Shown: positions 1 through 5,980 of the stretch, one piece after another
Layout: each line of letters starts with the position of its first letter
How positions within the stretch are numbered: position 1 is the first letter of the stretch
Assembly: GCA_963933885.1 (NCBI GenBank)
Contig: CAWVWF010000177.1
Coordinates: forward strand, 1-7,115
From: CAWVWF01 sp963933885
GTDB lineage: Bacteria; Bacteroidota; Bacteroidia; Flavobacteriales_C; GCA-002722245
Length of the DNA stretch: 7,115 nucleotides
Direction of reading: 5' to 3'
The notes under the pieces: generated by a model
Told to the model about the DNA's origin: nothing
Databases searched by the model: none
The model's input: only the letters and a program-made list of their open reading frames with translations
Translations under genes and position numbers: made by a program

Positions 1-1358
1 CCTTTGGCAAGTGTAAATTCGTTTACTATTATTCTATTTCTACAATTAAATATTTCTTGAATTCTTTTTAAGTTAGGCTTATCAAACCGCATGTTATTAC
101 GATCCACTTTAGAATATAATATAAAACCTTCTGTAGATTCTGAAATCTGTGCAAAGTCTAAATCATTCATAACACCAACGAGTTGGTAGTATAAATAAAG
201 CTGACTTCTATGATTGGGTTTGATACTCTTCCCATCATCAGGAAATGGTACACCTCCAGATTTCAATTCAATTATTTTAGACTTTCCATCTTCTTTCAAT
301 TCTAAAATATCAAGTCTACCTTGAATTCCAAACACATCACATAAAAAAGAAGGCTCTAAAACAGCTTTATCAATATCTATTCCTGTAGATGATAACTCTC
401 TAGTAATAACTCTTTTAATCCGCTCAAAATGCATCTCAGCATCCTGCCAATACTTTATAAAATCTGCTCTTTCATTTAAATCCTCACAAACAGTATATTC
501 AAATGGATAAGCTTTAAAATCCTTCTCAAAAGTCTTTTTAAAAGAAATCTGATTCCTGTTTTTATTGGCAAAGAGTTCATCAACTACTAAGTTGGCAAAG
601 TTCCCTAAACGAATGTATTTGTTATTAGGGACTTCATCAAACTTAGATTTTAAATACTGGAACTCACTTACACCATAATCCTGAAAGCATTCGGCAATAG
701 CAGACACGTCAAGTAAATAATCGGGTTCTAATATTAAAAATTTAGGATGATAGATTGCCTTTTCATCAATTTCAATGTTAATTAAATTAAGCTGCGCTCC
801 TACCCAAAAACTATCAACGGAATCGAAGCTATCGTTAATACCTTCGTCATTAATAGCAACTTTTATATAAGGATCATGTTCGTTACCATCAAAATCACAA
901 ATTAAAAACCCATCTTCTATTTCAGCTACTTCAACACGAAGGTGCTTAATTTTTGATGCTGTTTTAAAACTAGTATGCTCTTCTATAAATTCCTTTTCAG
1001 GAAAGTAAATACTGAGTGTTTTTGGAATCTCAGCCTCACATCCTGAAGCTATGAATTCTACTAGAAACTTAAAATAAGTTTTATCAGCTTGCTCACTTGG
1101 TTTTAATTCTCCATGTGTAATTTTATTTGCCGCTATTCTAAAAGAATGAATCCTTCGATTAATTCCATGCTTTGTACAAATAAAAGATATTCTAGAAAAT
1201 AGATTTGAAAATTGTAATTTTTCTTCTTTCGTTATCTCAACAGCTACACTCCCAAGAATGATTAATAGTTGAGTGTATTTTTCTTTAATTGATAGTTTAT
1301 CGTTTGAATATACTCCAATTGTTTCTTCGAAATAGAAAGCTGCTTGTAGACTATTCAT
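1..1358 (-). CDS. Dna2-like PD-(D/E)XK nuclease, probable nuclease-helicase, N-terminal 452 residues (C-terminus off the window)
   Basis: The frame is open from an ATG at 1358 to the window edge (452 complete codons, no stop). An in-frame TAG directly before the ATG fixes the start. Residues 335-392 carry a Dna2/RecB-family nuclease core: GIQGRLDIL with D350, then IIELKSG with E364 and K366, then NHRSQLYLYYQL (382-393), which matches the HRSQ segment after the active site of eukaryotic Dna2. This class cleaves single-stranded DNA and flaps with metal ions and is normally fused to a superfamily 1 helicase; the helicase here is inferred and would lie beyond base 1. Residues 1-110 look helical and contain R74-xx-A-N78-xxx-H82-G, resembling DUF4145/HEPN-like motifs. 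Residues 133-225 look beta-rich and end in LEPDYLLDVSAIAECF. G252-xxx-N256 sits where RecB-type nucleases often have G-xxx-H. Cysteines C290, C340 and C438 are present, but an iron-sulfur cluster cannot be judged from this half. The gene overlaps the upstream symporter gene by 8 bases. Nuclease assignment is confident; cellular role is not. Confidence 0.8.
   Translation of the reverse strand, partial: MNSLQAAFYFEETIGVYSNDKLSIKEKYTQLLIILGSVAVEITKEEKLQFSNLFSRISFICTKHGINRRIHSFRIAANKITHGELKPSEQADKTYFKFLVEFIASGCEAEIPKTLSIYFPEKEFIEEHTSFKTASKIKHLRVEVAEIEDGFLICDFDGNEHDPYIKVAINDEGINDSFDSVDSFWVGAQLNLINIEIDEKAIYHPKFLILEPDYLLDVSAIAECFQDYGVSEFQYLKSKFDEVPNNKYIRLGNFANLVVDELFANKNRNQISFKKTFEKDFKAYPFEYTVCEDLNERADFIKYWQDAEMHFERIKRVITRELSSTGIDIDKAVLEPSFLCDVFGIQGRLDILELKEDGKSKIIELKSGGVPFPDDGKSIKPNHRSQLYLYYQLVGVMNDLDFAQISESTEGFILYSKVDRNNMRFDKPNLKRIQEIFNCRNRIIVNEFTLAK
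1351..1358 (-). other. 8-base stop/start overlap (symporter end, nuclease start)
   Basis: On the minus strand the bases read ATGAATAG. The ATG starts the Dna2-like gene, and the TAG three bases later ends the symporter gene in a different frame. No Shine-Dalgarno-like sequence precedes the ATG, and a TAG in the nuclease frame lies directly before it. The arrangement fits translational coupling by terminating ribosomes and implies a shared transcript. Coupling is inferred; the overlap itself is read directly. Confidence 0.8.
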
Positions 1359-2829
1359 CTAGATTAATAGTCGTTTTATTTTCTCTGAATATAAATAGTC
1401 CTGCTGCAGTTATCAATCCGTTCACAACTAATACCTCTGCTCCTAAGCCAAAGTAATTCTTAACCAATATTGAAATTAAAACACTTGCTAAAGCTATAAA
1501 TGGAACGAACTTATCTCTTACTTTAATCTTTGTAAATATTCCAACTGCAAACAAACCTAATAAAGGTCCATATGTAAAACCAGCCCAACTGAAAAGTAAC
1601 CAAACAACACTGTCATCATTTATTAGCTTGAATAATAAGACTACAAACACTAAAACTATACTAGTCCCAATGTGAACCATATACCTAGTATCCTCTTTTT
1701 CATCTTCAAGAATATCTAAACAAAAACTTGTCGTTAAAGACGTCAAAGCTGAATCAGCGCTAGAATATGCAGCAGCAACTAACCCTATTAAAAAAGTAGC
1801 GCTCAACCACAAAGGGAAATATCCATAATTAGCTAACGAAGGATAGATACTATCAGATGGTATTCCAACAGAAGCTCCATCAGCGATAATACTAAAAGGA
1901 AAATCATTAGGCATCGTATTCACAGATAATCCATTTCCAATATAATTCTCAAAAATCAAGACACCTAGAGAAAGGAATATAAAATTAACGGGTATTAAAA
2001 TAATACCTAACCAAATCATATTCTTTCTAGAATCACCAACATTTTTACAAGTCAGACTCTTCTGCATCATATCCTGATCCAAACCAGTCATTACGATGGC
2101 GATCATAACACCATTAAAAATGCTTAATGCAATAGAAACTTTCTTTGAAGAATGAGCTCCGGTAAAATCGAACAACTCACTATTTATAACAACATCAAAC
2201 AAACCAACAAGAGAAACATTCATATCAGTTTTAATGAAATAGACTGTTGCTCCTAAAGCAATTAGAATACATGCTGTTTGTAAAGCATCAGTCCAAATAA
2301 TGGTTTTAATCCCACTCTTAAAAGTGTAAACCCAGATTAATGCAATTGTTAGAATGATCCCTAAAAAATAAGGAACTCCTAATGGTGTAAATAGAAATAT
2401 ATCTAATACTTCCGCTGCTAAAAACAGACGTAATGATGCTCCTACAGTTCTGGAAATCAAGAAGAAAATAGCTCCAGTCTTAAAGGAGTAAATTCCGAAT
2501 CTCGTTTTTAAGTAAGCGTATATTGATGTTAAATTGAGTTTGTAATATAATGGGATAAGAATATAACCAATCACAAAATATCCAATCAAGAACCCTCCTA
2601 CCATAGGCAGGTAAGACATTCCTTTCATGTAAACACTCCCCGGTACACTTATAAAAGTAATCCCAGACAAAGTCGCTCCGATCATTCCGAAAGCAACTAC
2701 ATACCAAGGTGAATTTCTATCACCAGTAAAGAATGAATTTGAAGTTGATTTACGAGAGGTTAAATACGATATAGTCATCAAGATACCGAAGTATCCCAAA
2801 ATGATTAATAATGCAATTGAACCGTTCAC
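1351..2829 (-). CDS. Sodium:solute symporter (SSS/SLC5 family)
   Basis: This 492-residue integral inner-membrane protein is a normal full-length SSS transporter that uses the sodium gradient to import a small solute. About 13 hydrophobic helices can be counted, starting at residues 4-22. Family marks include GATLSGITFISVPG (51-64) in the second helix, the symporter signature region GGFLIGYFVIGYILIP (78-93), TIIWTDALQ (176-184), GLDQDMMQKSLTCKN (249-263), and AAAYSSADSALTSLTTS (352-368). The last is the helix whose Ser/Ala residues line the Na2 sodium site in vSGLT-type transporters. A long non-membrane loop spans about 297-335. The start is GTG at 2829: an in-frame TAA lies 15 bases upstream, and the first ATG (Met18) would remove most of helix 1. 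Substrate cannot be read from sequence; neighbours offer no catabolic partner. folD ends 54 bases upstream, and the Dna2-like gene overlaps the 3' end. Confidence 0.93.
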   Translation of the reverse strand: MNGSIALLIILGYFGILMTISYLTSRKSTSNSFFTGDRNSPWYVVAFGMIGATLSGITFISVPGSVYMKGMSYLPMVGGFLIGYFVIGYILIPLYYKLNLTSIYAYLKTRFGIYSFKTGAIFFLISRTVGASLRLFLAAEVLDIFLFTPLGVPYFLGIILTIALIWVYTFKSGIKTIIWTDALQTACILIALGATVYFIKTDMNVSLVGLFDVVINSELFDFTGAHSSKKVSIALSIFNGVMIAIVMTGLDQDMMQKSLTCKNVGDSRKNMIWLGIILIPVNFIFLSLGVLIFENYIGNGLSVNTMPNDFPFSIIADGASVGIPSDSIYPSLANYGYFPLWLSATFLIGLVAAAYSSADSALTSLTTSFCLDILEDEKEDTRYMVHIGTSIVLVFVVLLFKLINDDSVVWLLFSWAGFTYGPLLGLFAVGIFTKIKVRDKFVPFIALASVLISILVKNYFGLGAEVLVVNGLITAAGLFIFRENKTTINLDE

Positions 2830-2883
2830 TCGTTTAATTATTTAGTTTCCTATAAAGCAGGAATGAAAATTTACTTGAACTGT

Positions 2884-3765
2884 CTATTTGTAAATCTCCT
2901 TCTTTGCCGCTGCTAAAGTATTTTTCATCAATGAAGCAACAGTCATCAAACCAACTCCTCCAGGAACAGGTGTAATGTAAGAAGTTTTTTCAGCTACAGA
3001 ACCAAAATCAACATCTCCTTGAATACGGAAACCTCTCTTTTTAGTATCATCAGCTACACGAGTTATTCCTACATCTATTACAACAGCTCCATCTTTTACC
3101 ATAGAACCAGTAACGAAAGCAGGTTTACCTAATGCAACAATTAAGATATCTGCAGTTTTACAAACAGCTTCAAGATCTTTCGTTCTTGAATGTGTAAGTG
3201 TAACGGTACAGTTTGCGTACTTTGCATTTTTAGCCATTAAAATACTCATTGGAGAACCAACGATATTAGATCTTCCGATAACAACACAATGTTTACCTGA
3301 AGTTTCAATGTCATATTTTTCTAACATTTGGATAATCCCATATGGTGTTGCAGAAATATAAGCTGGTTGTCCCAAAGCCATTCTACCAACATTTACAGGA
3401 TGAAATCCATCCACATCTTTTTCATGTTTGATTGCAGTTGTAATCTTCTGCTCATCAATATGATCTGGAAGTGGTAATTGAACGATAAATCCATCAATAT
3501 CATCGTTGTTATTAAACTCTTCTATTTTAGCTAATAAATCTGCTTCAGATGTTTCAGCAGACATTCTTTCAAGTGTTGAATTGAATCCTACTTCGTTACA
3601 AGATTTAACCTTAGAAGCAACATAAGTTTCACTAGCACCATCAGATCCTACTAAAATCGCAGCTAAATGAGGTGTCTTCCCTCCTGCAGCAACAAATGCT
3701 TCAACATCAATCTTAATCTCTCCCTTTACTTCTGCTGAAGTTTTCTTACCATCTAAAAGTATCAT
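2884..3765 (-). CDS. folD: Bifunctional methylenetetrahydrofolate dehydrogenase / methenyltetrahydrofolate cyclohydrolase FolD
   Basis: FolD is a cytoplasmic enzyme that interconverts 5,10-methylene-THF, 5,10-methenyl-THF and 10-formyl-THF with NADP+, supplying one-carbon units for purine and formyl-Met-tRNA synthesis. At 293 residues it has the usual bacterial length. The N-terminal catalytic domain has Y48-VAS-K52, the family's active-site Tyr/Lys pair, then GFIVQLPLP (92-100) and DVDGFHPVNVGRM (117-129). The Rossmann domain has the nucleotide-binding loop VIGRSNIVGSP (162-172), THSRT (191-195), ADILIVALGKP (205-215) and VVIDVGI (228-234). The C-terminal signature reads TPVPGGVGLMT (265-275), where most homologues have GVGPMT; Leu273 replaces Pro. 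The start at 3765 gives the standard MILLDGK opening. It lies 24 bases downstream of ffh with no terminator between, so co-transcription is likely. The 54-base gap before the symporter holds only a 5-bp hairpin. Confidence 0.97.
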   Translation of the reverse strand: MILLDGKKTSAEVKGEIKIDVEAFVAAGGKTPHLAAILVGSDGASETYVASKVKSCNEVGFNSTLERMSAETSEADLLAKIEEFNNNDDIDGFIVQLPLPDHIDEQKITTAIKHEKDVDGFHPVNVGRMALGQPAYISATPYGIIQMLEKYDIETSGKHCVVIGRSNIVGSPMSILMAKNAKYANCTVTLTHSRTKDLEAVCKTADILIVALGKPAFVTGSMVKDGAVVIDVGITRVADDTKKRGFRIQGDVDFGSVAEKTSYITPVPGGVGLMTVASLMKNTLAAAKKEIYK

Positions 3766-3789
3766 AGCTAATTTCTTTATAATATAAGA

Positions 3790-5133
3790 TTACATTTTAC
3801 CTCCTCCTAAACCTGGCATGTTTTTCATCATCTTTGCCATGTTACTCTTGTTACTCATCATCTTCATCACTTTTGCTGTTTCTTCAAATTGTTTGATCAA
3901 CTTGTTTACTTCAGCAACATCATTCCCACTTCCTTTCGCGATTCTTTTTCTTCTTGAACCGTTAATAGACTTTGGATTTTGCTTTTCAAATGGCGTCATA
4001 GAATTTATAATTGCTTCAATACCTTTAAAAGCATCGTCATCAATATCAACGTCTTTAACCATCTTGCTAATTCCAGGAATCATCCCAACTAAATCTTTCA
4101 GGTTACCCATCTTTTTGATTTGTTGAATCTGATCATAAAAATCATTGAAGTCAAACTGATTTTTAGCAATCTTCTTTTGAAGCTTTCTTGCTGCCTCCTC
4201 ATCAAACTGCTCTTGTGCACGCTCAACTAAAGTAACAACATCTCCCATTCCCAAAATACGATCTGCCATCCTCTTCGGATAAAACACATCAAGGGCATCC
4301 ATTTTTTCTCCTGTACCAACAAACTTAATTGGCTTGGAAACAACCTCTCTTATAGAAAGTGCAGCTCCACCTCTTGTATCACCATCTAATTTGGTTAATA
4401 CAACTCCATCAAAGTTTAATTTATCATTAAAGGCTTTTGCTGTGTTAACAGCATCTTGCCCAGTCATGGAATCAACTACAAATAATATTTCTTGAGGATT
4501 AACTGCTGACTTAACGTTAGCAATCTCATCCATCATTTTCTCATCAACTGCTAAACGACCTGCTGTATCAATAATAACAACATTATTTCCGTTTTGCTTT
4601 GCATGAGCGATTGCATTTTTTGCAATATCAACTGGATTTTTATTTTCTCTTTCGATATAAACCTCCGCTCCAACTTGTCCAGCTAAAACTTCTAACTGAT
4701 CCATTGCCGCCGGACGATATACATCACCTGCAACTAATAAAGGATTCTTTCCTTTTTTAGTTTTTAAATAACTAGCAAGCTTTCCTGTAAAGGTTGTCTT
4801 TCCTGATCCTTGTAAACCAGCAATTAAAATAACTGCTGGACTTCCTTGAATGTTTATCTCAGTCTCAGTACTTCCCATTAGTTCAACTAACTCGTCGTGA
4901 ACTATTTTGGTCATTACCTGTCCTGGCTGTAAACTAGTCAGTACATTTTCACCAAGTGCTTTCTCTTTTATCCTTGCGGTAAAAGCTTTTGCTACTTTAA
5001 AACTAACATCGGCATCTAATAATGCTCTACGTATTTCTTTAACCGTTTCGGCAACGTTGATTTCTGAAATCTGACCGTGTCCTTTTAAGACTTTAAACGC
5101 TCTATCTAATTTATCTTGAAGACCTCCAAACAT
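3790..5133 (-). CDS. ffh: Signal recognition particle protein Ffh (SRP54 GTPase)
   Basis: Ffh is the protein half of bacterial SRP. With 4.5S RNA it binds signal sequences of nascent membrane proteins and, through paired GTP hydrolysis with FtsY, delivers ribosomes to the SecYEG/YidC membrane site. The 447 residues show the complete N-G-M layout. The N domain (about 1-95) has the VKEIRRALLDADVSFKVAK helix. The G domain has P-loop GLQGSGKTT (106-114), DVYRPAAMDQL (137-147), DTAGR (189-193), TKLDGDTRGG (247-256) and FVGTGEK (271-277). The methionine-rich M domain (about 300-447) has the RNA-binding segment SRRKRIAKGSG (393-403) and ends MKNMPGLGGGKM. A Phe follows the GKTT of the P-loop, where many bacteria have a third Thr. 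The ATG at 5133 gives the expected MFGGLQDKL start; no Shine-Dalgarno precedes it. It is the first gene after the 116-base gap and probably heads the transcript containing folD. The 4.5S RNA gene is not in the window. Confidence 0.98.
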   Translation of the reverse strand: MFGGLQDKLDRAFKVLKGHGQISEINVAETVKEIRRALLDADVSFKVAKAFTARIKEKALGENVLTSLQPGQVMTKIVHDELVELMGSTETEINIQGSPAVILIAGLQGSGKTTFTGKLASYLKTKKGKNPLLVAGDVYRPAAMDQLEVLAGQVGAEVYIERENKNPVDIAKNAIAHAKQNGNNVVIIDTAGRLAVDEKMMDEIANVKSAVNPQEILFVVDSMTGQDAVNTAKAFNDKLNFDGVVLTKLDGDTRGGAALSIREVVSKPIKFVGTGEKMDALDVFYPKRMADRILGMGDVVTLVERAQEQFDEEAARKLQKKIAKNQFDFNDFYDQIQQIKKMGNLKDLVGMIPGISKMVKDVDIDDDAFKGIEAIINSMTPFEKQNPKSINGSRRKRIAKGSGNDVAEVNKLIKQFEETAKVMKMMSNKSNMAKMMKNMPGLGGGKM

Positions 5134-5249
5134 ACTCTAAAAATTGGGTTGCTAAACTACTAAAAAAGCACCAGTTTAAAAAGGTAGAATTCAAAAAAAT
5201 AGAACGGGTTATTAACTATAAATTCTTTTGGTTAATAAATAGGTTAAAA
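5134..5249 (-). promoter_or_regulatory. Intergenic region upstream of ffh, presumed promoter region
   Basis: This 116-base AT-rich gap is the only non-coding stretch here long enough for a promoter, and ffh must be transcribed from somewhere near. I looked for the Bacteroidota form (TTTG near -33, TAnnTTTG near -7). Partial -7 matches on the minus strand are TATTTTTT, TACCTTTT and TAGTTTAG, but none has a well-spaced TTTG element. The promoter call therefore rests on position only. Readthrough from the upstream gene is equally possible. Confidence 0.35.
5209..5238. repeat. Perfect 8-bp inverted repeat (TTATTAAC / GTTAATAA)
   Basis: TTATTAAC at 5209-5216 and GTTAATAA at 5231-5238 are exact reverse complements separated by 14 bases. 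On the minus strand the structure starts 12 bases after the end of the small secreted-protein gene. A run of seven T follows nine bases after the second arm. The stem is almost all A-T and the T-run is not adjacent, so it is a poor intrinsic terminator. It could be a weak terminator, an operator-like site upstream of ffh, or chance in AT-rich DNA. Confidence 0.35.
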
Positions 5250-5930
5250 TTAATCCATTAAGCCATTTTGGTATGAAACTAAAAATCGCCATTCACTCCA
5301 CCAACCCTGCTCAAAGTCACATCCAAAATACAGAAACCCTATTTTCTCTTTTGAACTTCCACTTGCCTCCAAAGTAACTTCTCTGTTTTTATATCCTTTA
5401 TGAAAAGTATATTTTTTCCATCGTTTTAATTCGAGCTCATCTATACTCTTTTCGATAGTGCGACAAGTTTTCTCAAGGCTTGAATCTAAAACAAAATTCT
5501 TATTGAAATAATTAACTAAAATGCTATCCTTAGTTATAATCCTTTTTGATCTCAACACTATTTTATCTCGTTCATCGACTTTGATGTACATTGGGTTAGC
5601 ATGAAAATAATTAAACTCAATTATACTATCTGGAAAATAGAACCTTCTATTAATATCAGCATCTCCTGTACAACAATCAAAATCTGTATTAGTAGAATAT
5701 GGAATTTCATCAGTTACAATATTAAAAACATACTTTTCAAAATCATTGTAAAAAGAAACTTTAATTAAACTATCATTTCTAATATATGAATAACTCCCTC
5801 TACTCTTGATCCAAACTTTCTCAGTAGGTTTTAGATTGAAGAAATCAAAACCTTTATAATTACCATCCTTTTGCGCCATTAAACTTTGGCTAAGTATTAA
5901 AATAGAAAACAGACTTAATATTCTTCTCAT
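5250..5930 (-). CDS. Exported protein of unknown function with Sec signal peptide
   Basis: I do not recognise this 226-residue protein. The ATG at 5930 is chosen because it directly begins a signal peptide: MRR, then a hydrophobic core ILSLFSILIL, then SQSLMAQ with probable cleavage after Ala19. A mature N-terminal Gln after this kind of cleavage is common in Bacteroidota. The frame can be extended to a TTG at 5951, which would add seven residues before the signal peptide. There is no lipobox cysteine, so periplasmic, outer-surface or secreted location is inferred rather than lipoprotein. The mature part alternates short polar and aromatic stretches and looks beta-rich. It has four cysteines (an adjacent CC pair in DFDCCTGDAD, one in KTCRTIEK, one in FGCDF) and a Trp-rich end (GWWSEWRF). 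No further transmembrane helix or enzymatic motif is visible. It follows the alpha-2-macroglobulin gene by 50 bases and may share its transcript. A 116-base gap separates it from ffh. Confidence 0.8.
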   Translation of the reverse strand: MRRILSLFSILILSQSLMAQKDGNYKGFDFFNLKPTEKVWIKSRGSYSYIRNDSLIKVSFYNDFEKYVFNIVTDEIPYSTNTDFDCCTGDADINRRFYFPDSIIEFNYFHANPMYIKVDERDKIVLRSKRIITKDSILVNYFNKNFVLDSSLEKTCRTIEKSIDELELKRWKKYTFHKGYKNREVTLEASGSSKEKIGFLYFGCDFEQGWWSEWRFLVSYQNGLMD

Positions 5931-5980
5931 CGAATTAATAATGTTCAACAACCTTTAAAGTCACAAAAAAGTTAGCGCTT

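Noticed and set aside
1..1358. Possible Cas4 / CRISPR association of the RecB-like nuclease
   Set aside because: The protein is far longer than Cas4, its HRSQ segment is Dna2-like, and no CRISPR repeats or other cas genes are in the window.
2480..2707. 75-codon minus-strand frame inside the symporter gene
   Set aside because: It is out of frame within the conserved N-terminal helices of the symporter and has no recognisable content.
2847..2863. Hairpin TTCCT-7 bases-AGGAA between folD and the symporter
   Set aside because: The stem is only 5 bp and there is no following T-run, so it is too weak to call a terminator.
3818..4126. Plus-strand open frame of 102 codons inside ffh
   Set aside because: It is antisense to the conserved M domain. 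Its hydrophobic translation is what the complement of a Lys/Met-rich region gives.
5949..5951. TTG as the start of the small secreted protein, preceded by AAAGG
   Set aside because: It would put seven extra residues before a clean MRR-type signal peptide. The ATG at 5930 is a better start, and Shine-Dalgarno sites are weak guides in Bacteroidota.
5961..5979. AGCGCT palindrome followed by a T6 run after the alpha-2-macroglobulin stop
   Set aside because: The 6-base palindrome has no loop and the flanking bases pair for only about 3 bp, so it does not form a terminator hairpin.
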